Below are positions 10,732 to 21,534 of a stretch of 64,000 nt of DNA, piece after piece. The notes beneath the pieces were generated by a model. It did not search any database and was not told where the DNA came from. It was given only the letters and a program-made list of their open reading frames with translations. Source of the stretch: Nilaparvata lugens (Eukaryota; Arthropoda; Insecta; Hemiptera; Delphacidae); contig NC_052518.1 in the NCBI RefSeq assembly GCF_014356525.2, positions 99,206,380 to 99,270,379 on the forward strand, read 5' to 3'. How positions within the stretch are numbered: the stretch's first letter is position 1; each line of letters begins with the position of its first letter. The translations under genes and the position numbers were made by a program.

Positions 10732-13580
10732 CTGTAAACACAGCAAAAAGGTTCATTTGTATGTTTTGTTTACAATCAATCACATTAAATCTAGGTCCCT
10801 GCGATAACGATTTAAATATAAAATCATGAATTGTTTATCAAATAATCATAAAATACAAGTTTTCTCTGTTTGGGAAGAAGAAATAGAATTCATAAGGATG
10901 ACATAACCTAAAAGTCTGAAATATTTCCAGCGACATTCATAACATATACCAAGAAATAAAATTGACAGACAATCCTCCATTAGTTGAAAATAACACTAAT
11001 GAAAGTGGTAATATTTTTATTATTTTCAAACGAATTTAAATCATTGTTATCTTCAGCTGAAGATAATCAAAGTACGGTAACTGTATTACAAGGAAGGTTT
11101 CAAATTTCTAGGTTATGCGTAAACAAACTCAGTCATTCTCGGCATTTGCCGGAAGACAACGTAAATGCTTGGAAGTGACAATTTATTGGAAGTATGAAGA
11201 TTTATTTATCAAAGTAAAATTTTCCAAGTTATAGAATAAAATAAGGGAAAATTATAAATTCAATTTGAATAACAGGGTGTCACGGTCTCTGAATCACCTT
11301 TGAAGTAGCCGATTGATATGATTATTAGTGAAAGTGTGATGTTTTATTGAGAGATAGTAAGTTTTTATTAAATTCTGTAAGTACTGATACACTTATGAAG
11401 GAAATATTCCATCCTTCCTTCCTTCCTATCAACCAAAACAGAACTAAACATTCTGATCACTTACCTACGGTCTCATGTTGTCATGTTGGTTTACGTTGAA
11501 TTGTGGGTAATATCACAGCTGAGTATGAGCGGGAGAATCGTGAAATTCAAAGCAATCAAAAGTGCATTGCCCTGCTACCTAGTGAGCAAAATTTCCACTA
11601 AAACTTGATCAAAAGCGCGGTCAACATGGTTTGAATTTGAATACAGTACTGTAGACCATTTTGGAATTCATTTCAGATATCAAAATAATCTACAAACTAA
11701 ATAATTACAATTATACATAAACTGTAGCTTTTCATCAATTTTGGGAACAGAAACAAAGTGAAATATCAACTAGTTTATTGTATAATATATAAACAAAGTT
11801 TATCCTTCAAACGGTCTGATGCTAATTGGTTCATTTCTGTTTTCCTGTTTTTCAAATAATGATATCAATATCATTATAATATCATGTGAATTTAGAATGC
11901 AGTATGATGTGAACTGATAATAACTTCTACACTGCTTGATTGAAATGAAAAACTGACAGATAAATTAAAAGAAATTATGAATGTAGAATATTCCACTATT
12001 TTTGTACATGTTTTGAATTCTTTGGCAATAAATTTAATTCAATAGGTAAGGTGAAGTTATACTGATGTGTATATTGTAAAATTCCTGAGTAAAGATAATA
12101 CCGTATATCTTGAATGTGTGTAAAAGACTAACCCTATATGTACAATGTATAGTTCTATATTATAGGATTAGTCTTTAACACAATTTATTAGTGCTGTATT
12201 GCCTGTTCAATAAAAGTCAATATTGTATAGGTACCGTATGAACAAATGATTATAAACTCTTGAGCAGTTGCCCCCAAACCATGAGTATTCTATTTCTTAT
12301 CTCATAATGTATAAAAACAGATTACACAATTGATAATACACAACCGTGTTTTATTATCGATGGTATGTATAGCGAAGCCACCTATGTTTTAGGGCAAAAC
12401 GTATAGTCAGTAGCTCCTGAATACAGTTTTTTTATCATCATATCATTATTTTTATCATGATGGTAAATTGGAACTAAAAAAATCATTGATCAAAGATATA
12501 GTCAAGAGATTGCTGCTTGTTCTTATAACTATAACTAGGTTACTCAGATAAATTTGTAACTTCTTAACACAGTAAATGTTTCATGGAATAGTTGAGTTTA
12601 AAGTAACTTGGGTAGTTTAAGCCAGAAGGCATATCAAAATACCTTGTTATAATAATTAATATTGTACCATCCTTCTGTACCGGTAATAATCAATAACTAG
12701 CTAGAAAGCAGTCAAATACTGAGTTTTGATGTTGTTAGAGACTGAGGTGATCCTCATTGAAATGTATTATGACAAATTGATGTGCATTCCTAGACCTCCA
12801 AGTATACTCATGTCTGTCACTCAATTTCTCTTGAACTTTTCATAATTAACTGAGAGATATCCTATATTAATCAGAAGAAATTGAACAAATATGTAACGAC
12901 AACAAACAATGGCAAGAGTTTTGGAAGCATGTTGAAAAAATTTATTAAAGAGCTATGACTCTTGTAAAACAGGTGTCACCTTCATGGTTAGAGGTCAGAT
13001 TGCCCTCGTACACATCTAGAATAGCTAAACTTTGTCTTGACAATATAGAGATGAACGTCACTTTCAATGGTTTTTAAAGGTATTTTAATGTATAAGGTTT
13101 GTAATTTTAGATATAACTGTGCAAATGGCAAGTGTGTAAACTGGATTAAAAGCAGTTCAACGGAATTATCATTTGCAGCAGTTATGTCTTAAATGTATAT
13201 TTTGTAAATTAAATTTAAACAGATGAAAACAATGAAAGGTTAAATTACAGAAGTAATTTTTGCCCAACACCGATTCCTCAACTAATTTCAACCCATAGAT
13301 AAATAATTTATGGAAAATTGGATGAATTTATCAATAATAAACTGCTTTCAAGATATAATTGTTTTCACCAACCTAAGGTTCCTCAATACTTCATGAGTAC
13401 TACGGTACTGCTAATTACATATTATAGTATTATCAAATATTTTCAAGTAACAAGCCTTATCACTCGGAAATTTTTGAATAAATCAAGAATTCAAATTGAT
13501 TAGATAGATAGTGTTAACGCTAACGGAATGAATAGGAGGAAACACGGGTGAATAAATGAATTTCAAAACATTTCAGTCCA
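10732..13580. other. Gene-poor stretch
   Basis: No exon could be supported on either strand. It contains a short hairpin at 12117-12182 (listed separately). The open frames at 10984 and 13318 lack motifs and splice context. Confidence 0.45.
12117..12182. other. 66-nt hairpin
   Basis: TGTGTAAAAGACTAACCCTATA (12117-12138) pairs with TATAGGATTAGTCTTTAACACA (12161-12182) with about two mismatches around a 22-nt loop. The size is like a microRNA precursor, but small fold-back repeats have the same shape, and nothing else marks it as transcribed. Confidence 0.4.
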
Positions 13581-14409
13581 ATATTCAATTTTAAAGGAAT
13601 GCCAAATATATAATATAATACAATAGAAGGATTTACACAGTTTACTATAAACTAGAACATAACTATTCAGAATACTCTATAATAAACTAAATCAGATTTA
13701 TTTATTTCTCTCAGCTACATCAAGTGGGCTACTAAAAATGACCAATAATTATAGTATATAACTTTTCGTTGATACTGACCGAATAATTAATCAATGGCTC
13801 ACAAATTGATTTGTGGTTTTATGAATAAGAATAATTTATCGGATAGGTTATAAGAATCATTTGTAATTTGCCTATCAATGCTCATTGTAGACCACATTTT
13901 ATAGAACCTGGCTTACTGACATTGCCATCACTGTATGTTTTTAGTATTCTGCTTTGTGTACAAATGAAATTTGGAACAATATTATACAGACAATTACCAT
14001 AACTTGAATACATGAAATAGACAGACTCAAAATTCCTCAATTGAACCATTCCAAATCGCAGAGAAACTGGCACTACATGTGAATAAAACTACACAGATCA
14101 ACAAGTTAAAGTTAATGTGTCAATAAAATAAAATGTGGAATGTTTTTTTCACTGTGCATAATTTATTTTCAATAAACTGGGTACCATTTCTGTTGTATTG
14201 GATGACTCATGTCTTAATTTAAAATGACTTCTTAATTTTATATTTTTATTTATTAAGTCTGAAGTCATGAACCTTAGTGATTTAAAAATGTGATGAAGTC
14301 AATGTTTAGAGAATATTGAATGACTAATTCTGTTCTAAAAGCTTCAATTACAATGGAAGGAAATCGAATATTATTCAATATTATAAATCAAATTCTCAAA
14401 TTTTATTCA
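13581..14409. repeat. 829-bp tandem duplication, copy 1
   Basis: The unit starts ATATTCAATTTT and is repeated directly at 14410-15237 with >98% identity by eye. The 63-codon frames on the minus strand in the two copies are identical, and a visible difference is ACAAATGAAATT versus ACAAATAAAATT. The motif ATATTCAATTT is present at the start, at the junction and at the end, so the duplication has an 11-bp microhomology. No recognisable gene in the unit. Confidence 0.9.
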
Positions 14410-15237
14410 ATATTCAATTTAAGGGATGCCAATATATAATATAATACAATAGAAGGATTTACACAGTTTACTATAAACTAGAACATAACTATTCAGAATA
14501 CTCTATAATAAACTAAATCAGATTTATTTATTTCTCTCAGCTACATCAAGTGGGCTACTAAAAATGACCAATAATTATAGTATATAACTTTTCGTTGATA
14601 CTGACCGAATAATTAATCAATGGCTCACAAATTGATTTGTGGTTTTATGAATAAGAATAATTTATCGGATAGGTTATAAGAATCATTTGTAATTTGCCTA
14701 TCAATGCTCATTGTAGACCACATTTTATAGAACCTGGCTTACTGACATTGCCATCACTGTATGTTTTTAGTATTCTGCTTTGTGTACAAATAAAATTTGG
14801 AACAATATTATACAGACAATTACCATAACTTGAATACATGAAATAGACAGACTCAAAATTCCTCAATTGAACCATTCCAAATCGCAGAGAAACTGGCACT
14901 ACATGTGAATAAAACTACACAGATCAACAAGTTAAAGTTAATGTGTCAATAAAATAAAATGTGGAATGTTTTTTTCACTGTGCATAATTTATTTTCAATA
15001 AACTGGGTACCATTTCTGTTGTATTGGATGACTCATGTCTTAATTTAAAATGACTTCTTAATTTTATATTTTTATTTATTAAGTCTGAAGTCATGAACCT
15101 TAGTGATTTAAAAATGTGATGAAGTCAATGTTTAGAGAATATTGAATGACTAATTCTGTTCTAAAAGCTTCAATTACAATGGAAGGAAATCGAATATTAT
15201 TCAATATTATAAATCAAATTCTCAAATTTTATTCAAT
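14410..15237. repeat. 829-bp tandem duplication, copy 2
   Basis: Second copy of the preceding unit; a few single-base differences and small indels near the junction. The near identity implies a recent event or an assembly duplicate. Confidence 0.9.
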
Positions 15238-15300
15238 ATTCAATTTAATTTTTAAATATTCATATTTTTTTATTTACTATTAGAAATTGATCAGTATTGC

Positions 15301-16487
15301 AGTCCCATGTGGATTCCCATGGTGTGCTTCCTAGATTAGTATAAGCAGGGACAATTTTACTATTATCAACTGAACAGTGTTGCAAAAATGACCAACTGAA
15401 GGTCAGAGAGAGAGAGAGAGAGAAAATAGCTATCCGTGGACACAGTCCCATGTGGATTCCCATGCTGTGCTTCCTAGATTAGTATAAGCAGGGACAATTT
15501 TACTATTATCAACTGAACAGTGTTGCAAAAATGACCAACTGAAGGTCAGAGAGAGAGAGAAAATAGCTATCCATGGACACAGTCCCATGTGGATTCCCAT
15601 GCTGTGCTTCCTAGATTAGTATAAGCAGGGACAATTTTACTATTATCAACTCAACAGTGTTGCAAAAATGACCAACTGAAGGTCAGAGAGAGAGAGAGAG
15701 AAAATAGCTATCCATGGACACAGTCCCATGTGGTTTCCCATGGTGTGCTTCCTAGATTAGTATAGCAGGGACAATTTTACTATTATCAACTCAACAGTGT
15801 TGCAAAAATGACCAATGAAGGTCAGAGAGAGAGAGAGAGAGAAAATAGCTATCCATGGACACAGTCCCATGTGGATTCCCATGCTGTGCTTCCTAGATTA
15901 GTATAAGCAGGGACAATTTTACTATTATCAACTCAACAGTGTTGCAAAAATGACCAACTGAAGGTCAGAGAGAGAGAGAGAAAATAGCTATCCATGGACA
16001 CAGTCCCATGTGGATTCCCATGCTGTGCTTCCTAGATTAGTATAAGTCAGGGACAATTTTACTATTATCAACTCAACAGTGTTGCAAAAATGACCAACTG
16101 AAGGTCAGAGAGAGAGAGAGAGAAAATAGCTATCCGTGGACAAGGTCCCATGTGGATTCCCATGCTGTGCTTCCTAGATTAGTATAATCAGGGACAATTT
16201 TACTATTATCAACTCAACAGTGTTGCAAAAATGACCAACTGAAGGTCAGAGAGAGAGAGAGAGGAGAGAGAAAATAGCTATCCGTGGACAAGGTCCCATG
16301 TGGATTCCCATGCTGTGCTTCCTAGATTAGTATAAGCAGGGACAATTTTACTATTATCAATTCAACAGTGTTGCAAAAATGACCAACTGAAGGTCAGAGA
16401 GAGAGAGAGAAAATAGCTATCCGTGGACAAGGTCCCATGTGGATTCCCATGCTGTGCTTCCTAGATTAATATTAGCAGGGACAGTTT
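15301..16487 (+). repeat. Minisatellite, ~140-bp unit, about nine copies
   Basis: The unit runs from GTCCCATGTGGATTCCCATG through CTTCCTAGATTAGTATAAGC, CAACAGTGTTGCAAAAATGACC and a variable (GA)n tract to AAAATAGCTATCC. Units start near 15302, 15446, 15584, 15723, 15865, 16004, 16145, 16287 and 16432. Length varies mainly in the GA tract. A further unit at ~18181-18310 was carried along by the 1.82-kb duplication. Confidence 0.95.
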
Positions 16488-16552
16488 AACGTGCCCATCC
16501 GATAACACTGTCTGCAAATCCGTAGAAACCAATCAAAAAAAAAAAAAAAAAC

Positions 16553-16900
16553 AATGAGGAGGAAGACGGCAGACTGCGTTACAGACTGCCGCATAGCTTG
16601 CTGCCATCACCGAAGTCTTTAAAAATGGTGGCAAAATGCATGGAGGATGTGCGCAGCCTATGAGCTAACCTCGCCGCCACCGATCCACTAGAGGACAAAA
16701 TCGAGATCACCAACGCCGCTTTCAGGAAGAAGATGCACAAGGAGTGGCTGGATTTCATCAACAGGCCGGTGGATTATGTTGATCATGGTGCCAACTATTG
16801 GTCAAGGAAGGAATTGAAGGATAAAGAAGAAGAATCGAAGGACGAAAATAATGATTGTATGGATAACATTGACAATATATTTACAGGTGACTCTTCCTGA
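16553..16900 (+). pseudogene. Coding-like ORF interrupted by one TGA
   Basis: Directly after a 17-A run a plus-strand frame reads NEEEDGRLRYRLPHSLLPSP and continues through KMVAKCMEDVRSL to a TGA at 16661-16663. It then resumes as ANLAATDPLEDKIEITNA, FRKKMHKEWLDFINRPVDY, VDHGANYWSRKEL and an acidic tail to a stop at 16898-16900. Composition is protein-like (charged, GC-rich codons) and unlike the AT-rich surroundings. The stop could be a decayed CGA (Arg) codon. I do not recognise the family. It may be a pseudogene, or an exon that begins after the stop. The identical lesion is in copy 2. Confidence 0.4.
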
Positions 16901-17229
16901 TCCAGATGTTGTTCTAGTTCTATTAAAAGGTACTTTTGATTCTCTCGAGCACACCGACGTTCTTTTTTGTCAACTGTTAACATGTTGTGAACATTATCCA
17001 CACAACCAGCATTTTTGTCCTTCGATTATTCTTATTCATCCCTCAATTCCTTCTTCGACCAACAGCTGGCACCAGCGTCAACAGAGTCCACAGGACTGTT
17101 GATGAATTCCAGTCACTACTTGTGCATCTTCTTCCTGAGAGCAATTTCGTCCAACGAAAAACCTTCAGATGGTATGGCCATGCAGCTTGAATGAGTGTGG
17201 TTCCTTCTAGTATTAACCAACTCCAAGTC

Positions 17230-17469
17230 ATAATGTAAGCGTGACACTGACGTCGTGTGTGAACAAGGAGATAGAAAAAGGTGTGACGTCAGGTGACATT
17301 GTTAACGGCAATCGAGAAGGGACTCTCTCGTCTGGCAGCTAAGAAACATTCGCTGTTCTCGTTGAGATCACATTCTGGTGCCACGACAAGGAAATGATCA
17401 ACCGGCGCGTGCGTTTTCCCGGGGCCCTATTTCTGCTAAAAAGTGGCATGCGGCGAGAGATGCTCTGCA
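17230..17469 (+). promoter_or_regulatory. GC-rich, CRE-bearing segment; possible promoter
   Basis: A perfect palindromic CRE, TGACGTCA, is at 17284-17291 and a TGACGTCG half-variant at 17248-17255. The following ~180 bp are CpG-rich (GGCGCGTGCG, CCCGGGGCC, GCGGCGAGAG), in contrast to the AT-rich neighbourhood, and lead into an ATG at 17470. CREs bind ATF/CREB-type bZIP factors. That this is a promoter is inference. Confidence 0.35.
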
Positions 17470-17600
17470 ATGGACGTCCAAAACTCAGGAAGCGTAGCAG
17501 AGAGTAGCCAACTTGAAAATACGCGCTTACAAAGTCAGGAAGATCTGAACCAACTTGAAAATCATATCCACAAAATGAAGAATGAGCTCAATGGAAAGAA
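17470..17600 (+). CDS. Possible small gene, exon 1 (copy 1)
   Basis: From ATG 17470 the frame reads MDVQNSGSVAESSQLEN and continues with SQEDLNQLENHIHKMKNELN, a heptad-like, coiled-coil-prone segment. It reaches GGAAAGAA just before GTAATTTC at 17601. If that GT is a donor and the TTTTCAG ending at 17646 an acceptor, a 46-nt intron joins phase 2 to the open frame of 17647-17830, giving a 104-residue protein. A 46-nt intron is below the usual insect minimum, so this is tentative. Without splicing the frame stops at once (TAA at 17602). The family is not recognised. Confidence 0.35.
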
Positions 17601-17646
17601 GTAATTTCAGATTCATTAAAAATATAGTTTTAAACCCAATTTTCAG

Positions 17647-17830
17647 TCATCTGTCGCAGCATGCCCATCAGTTGTGCAGCAGTAGAGCCGCGATGAAAGC
17701 ACATCCGCTGCTTAAGCACTTGCTTGGCGAGGCCCCAAAAATGAGAACTAGAAGACAACAGAAAATGTTCCTTAGCTGCGAGACAAAGAGAGAGAATCTA
17801 CTCGCGACTGCCGCCGACAATGTCACATGA
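17647..17830 (+). CDS. Possible small gene, exon 2 (copy 1)
   Basis: Spliced to 17600 it begins NHLSQHAHQLCSSRAAMK, is basic in the middle (KMRTRRQQK), and ends LLATAADNVT before TGA at 17828-17830. Support for splicing comes from the duplicate: the single-base length difference between the copies in this neighbourhood (AAACCC versus AAACC) lies inside the proposed intron, so the spliced frame is intact in both copies. The coding probability is better than for neighbouring frames, but there is no homology evidence. Confidence 0.35.
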
Positions 17831-18376
17831 CGACACGCCGTCACTCCTTGCCCACAAATGCCATCAGCGCTACGCCCACATCATGACTTGAAGTTTGATT
17901 CAGAAGTACAGTTATATTTTGTATCAAATATAGTGTTCCATCTTACTGATCTTTCAGTATAATTATCTCTGATCGACTGTCGACCCAAATACTGGCCCCT
18001 GAGGTCCATGTGGGCGATCAAAAAATGTTTGTATACTATGCTTGTTTTGCTGAATAAAGAATTTGAATTAATGACTTTATAATCTCTACCCCACAAATAT
18101 TCAGTCCACACTTATTTGAATTGATAATTGCTTATGAAATGCTAGCTTGCCTTACACGTTGTTTGAAATCTAATTCCATCAACTCAACAGTGTTGCAAAA
18201 ATGACCAACTGAAGGTCAGAGAGAGAGAGAGAAAATAGCTATCCGTGGACAAGGTCCCATGTGGATTCCCATGCTGTGCTTCCTAGATTAGTATTAGCAG
18301 GGACAGTTTAACGTGCCCATCCGATAACACTGTCTGCAAAACCGTAGAAACCAATCCAAAAAAAAAAAAAAAAAAC

Positions 18377-18724
18377 AATGAGGAGGAAGACGGCAGACTG
18401 CGTTACAGACTGCCGCATAGCTTGCTGCCATCACCGAAGTCTTTAAAAATGGTGGCAAAATGCATGGAGGATGTGCGCAGCCTATGAGCTAACCTCGCCG
18501 CCACCGATCCACTAGAGGACAAAATCGAGATCACCAACGCCGCTTTCAGGAAGAAGATGCACAAGGAGTGGCTGGATTTCATCAACAGGCCGGTGGATTA
18601 TGTTGATCATGGTGCCAACTATTGGTCAAGGAAGGAATTGAAGGATAAAGAAGAAGAATCGAAGGACGAAAATAATGATTGTATGGATAACATTGACAAT
18701 ATATTTACAGGTGACTCTTCCTGA
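18377..18724 (+). pseudogene. Coding-like ORF with one TGA (copy 2)
   Basis: Copy of 16553-16900 with the same in-frame TGA after VRSL. Because the A run just upstream differs in length between copies, any reading frame entering from upstream of the run is not conserved; only the part after the run is. The shared lesion predates the duplication. Confidence 0.4.
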
Positions 18725-19293
18725 TCCAGATGTTGTTCTAGTTCTATTAAAAGGTACTTTTGATTCTCTCGAGCACACCGACGTTCTTTTTTGTCAACTG
18801 TTAACATGTTGTGAACATTATCCACACAACCAGCATTTTTGTCCTTCGATTATTCTTATTCATCCCTCAATTCCTTCTTCGACCAACAGCTGGCACCAGC
18901 GTCAACAGAGTCCACAGGACTGTTGATGAATTCCAGTCACTACTTGTGCATCTTCTTCCTGAGAGCAATTTCGTCCAACGAAAAACCTTCAGATGGTATG
19001 GCCATGCAGCTTGAATGAGTGTGGTTCCTTCTAGTATTAACCAACTCCAAGTCATAATGTAAGCGTGACACTGACGTCGTGTGTGAACAAAGAGATAGAA
19101 AAAGGTGTGACGTCAGGTGACATTGTTAACGGCAATCGAGAAGGGACTCTCTCGTCTGGCAGCTAAGAAACATTCGCTGTTCTCGTTGAGATCACATTCT
19201 GGTGCCACGACAAGGAAATGATCAACCGGCGCGTGCGTTTTCCCGGGGCCCTATTTCTGCTAAAAAGTGGCATGCGGCGAGAGATGCTCTGCA

Positions 19294-19424
19294 ATGGACG
19301 TCCAAAACTCAGGAAGCGTAGCAGAGAGTAGCCAACTTGAAAATACGCGCTTACAAAGTCAGGAAGATCTGAACCAACTTGAAAATCATATCCACAAAAT
19401 GAAGAATGAGCTCAATGGAAAGAA
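19294..19424 (+). CDS. Possible small gene, exon 1 (copy 2)
   Basis: Identical coding frame to 17470-17600, again ending before GTAATTTC. The CRE-bearing GC-rich segment lies in front of it as in copy 1, so both copies would carry their own upstream region. Same reservations as for copy 1. Confidence 0.35.
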
Positions 19425-19469
19425 GTAATTTCAGATTCATTAAAAATATAGTTTTAAACCAATTTTCAG

Positions 19470-19653
19470 TCATCTGTCGCAGCATGCCCATCAGTTGTGC
19501 AGCAGTAGAGCCGCGATGAAAGCACATCCGCTGCTTAAGCACTTGCTTGGCGAGGCCCCAAAAATGAGAACTAGAAGACAACAGAAAATGTTCCTTAGCT
19601 GCGAGACAAAGAGAGAGAATCTACTCGCGACTGCCGCCGACAATGTCACATGA
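19470..19653 (+). CDS. Possible small gene, exon 2 (copy 2)
   Basis: It continues the frame after a 45-nt putative intron (19425-19469), one base shorter than in copy 1. It ends at TGA 19651-19653 with the same LLATAADNVT terminus, so the predicted 104-residue product is unchanged. Confidence 0.35.
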
Positions 19654-20004
19654 CGACACGCCGTCACTCCTTGCCCACAAATGCCATCAGCGCTACGCCC
19701 ACATCATGACTTGAAGTTTGATTCAGAAGTACAGTTATATTTTGTATCAAATATAGTGTTCCATCTTACTGATCTTTCAGTATAATTATCTCTGATCGAC
19801 TGTCGACCCAAATACTGGCCCCTGAGGTCCATGTGGGCGATCAAAAAATGTTTGTATACTATGCTTGTTTTGCTGAATAAAGAATTTGAATTAATGACTT
19901 TATAATCTCTACCCCACAAATATTCAGTCCACACTTATTTGAATTGATAATTGCTTATGAAATGCTAGCTTGCCTTACACGTTGTTTGAAATCTAATTCC
20001 ATCA

Positions 20005-21360
20005 ATCTAGTTATAAGCAGAATACAGTGAAATATACAGTGATGGTATTATCGCAAGTGATATGGATAGTATTATAATACTGAATGCATTAATAATACTG
20101 ATTGCCTAAATTTAATAGATTTACAGAACCGGTACAACCCTTACAAAGGCAGAATAGCATTGGAAATACTTGAGTGGTCAACCGATGCATGTTTTAAAAC
20201 ATTTTACCAAAAGATTTACAAGAAAATACCTTACTAATTCACATAATCTTACTATATTCTAATACATGAAATTATTCTTTCTGAATCATTTTGAGCCAGT
20301 TAGTATCATTTTATCGCGGATTGTCATGCAACATGTTTGTCATTTTACAATCTGGATCTTCTTTGAAAACAATATTCGGACGGAAGTACATAGCACAAAT
20401 CACATTATTGTGAAGAAAATGTAAAATTCTTAAAAAGGTAATACATTCAAATTCAACCAAACTACTACGATTCACAGAAAACTTTTCACTGAAGCATTCA
20501 ATCGAAAATTAAACTTTCAAAATGACTCGAGCCAATCAAACACAGCGAAAAAACGTTCAAGTTTATTTTACTCTGGAATAATGGCAACAACTAATATTTT
20601 TATGTACAACTCGACAAGTTATAAGTTTTATGAATCTATTTCGAATAAACTTGTCCAATAATATGTGTGTACACAGAAACAAAGTAAACGAATATTCATT
20701 TATTTAGTAGTAAAATTCTAGTTGAACGCATTTTCGTTGTGCTCAATTTAAACGAGCACTTTGTATTACAGCTGAAGATGTTAGAGCATAAAATAAGACA
20801 TTAAAAATAGAACATAAAAATTAATTAACAGTGTGAAAGAAAGAATACGAACCTAGCCATGAGTCAATTTTGTAAACTAAAAACCCCTTGTTGAAGAAGA
20901 TTCTTCAGAATAAAATAGGAAAATTTGTAATGAAATAACGATTTGAGCTTGGAGTGAATAGTTGAAGAACTACAATTAAAAATCGTTTTATGCGATTTAA
21001 ATTAATTGTTGCACTTCTTATGTACATTTAACTCCTATTATAAAATAAGTGCAAGAGTTTGTTTCAATCAAGAATCTAGATATAATTATCTAGTAATCTA
21101 GTTATCTATTATATTAATTTGAATGCTTCCAAAATGAAAAAATCGTCTGTGAAATGAAATCAATCAGTAACTTGTCCCCTACACTAAGACATTTGTTATC
21201 GATAATAATTGATAACAATAAAAGGTTGGATAACTTTTACTCGATAAATGTAACTAAAATATATATATATATATATCACTTATTTACGAAAGATACTTAG
21301 TTAAGAAGTGTTGAAAATAACAATGATGTGCAGAAATGTTGTCCAATCGAGTGTAGATTC
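20005..21360. other. AT-rich 3' flank of the NHERF gene
   Basis: No coding exon seen. It lies downstream of the NHERF stop codon on the minus strand; several TTTATT motifs (AATAAA on the minus strand, for example at 20699-20704) could serve as polyadenylation signals. An (AT)n run sits near 21261-21276. Confidence 0.4.
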
Positions 21361-21534
21361 CTACAATTTCTGAACAATGTCGTATTTCTTCTTGAAATCG
21401 ATGGTGGCATCTTTTTTTGGATCATACTTCTTACGCAGGGCCAGCTTCTCTCTCAGCTCCTTAGCAGTCATATTCAAATTGAGAGCAGCATTCAAGTTTT
21501 TGTTGTTCTGATTGTTTCCGGATTGCATCATATT
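21361..21534 (-). CDS. Sip1: NHERF-like scaffold, exon 3 (C-terminus)
   Basis: The acceptor CTTTCGGTTTCAG precedes AATATGATGCAA in phase 0, and the exon gives 57 codons to TAG at 21361-21363. The peptide starts NMMQSGNNQNNKN and ends with a conserved-looking, basic amphipathic tail: NMTAKELREKLALRKKYDPK followed by TIDFKKKYDIVQKL. In NHERF/EBP50 proteins the extreme C-terminus is the ezrin-binding helix that docks on the FERM domain of ezrin, radixin and moesin; the position and character of this tail fit that role. The last residue is Leu, as in vertebrate NHERF1. Confidence is high for the exon and moderate for the exact binding function. Confidence 0.88.
   Translation of the reverse strand, partial: NMMQSGNNQNNKNLNAALNLNMTAKELREKLALRKKYDPKKDATIDFKKKYDIVQKL

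Larger units (their letters stand above)
16359..18180 (+). repeat. 1.82-kb tandem duplication, copy 1
   Basis: The unit begins inside the last full minisatellite repeat and ends at CTAATTCCATCAA; copy 2 follows at once. The pentamer ATCAA occurs at the unit start, at the junction and at the end of copy 2, a short microhomology. The copies differ by only a handful of changes: the A run (17 versus 19), AATC/AATCC beside it, AAGGAG/AAAGAG and AAACCC/AAACC. Confidence 0.95.
18181..20004 (+). repeat. 1.82-kb tandem duplication, copy 2
   Basis: Direct repeat of 16359-18180, offset 1822-1824 bp. It starts with one minisatellite unit and ends ATTCCATCAA before unique sequence. Greater than 99% identity by eye. 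Confidence 0.95.

Noticed and set aside
13882..14899. Duplicated 63-codon gene on the minus strand
   Set aside because: The frame is identical in both copies only because the 829-bp unit is itself nearly identical; no motif, promoter or splice context supports coding.
16987..17190. LINE fragment suggested by RKTFRWYGHAA near 17150-17187
   Set aside because: The phrase resembles the RW.GH motif of RTE-type LINEs, but neighbouring conserved blocks are absent and the frame ends at once; it may be chance.
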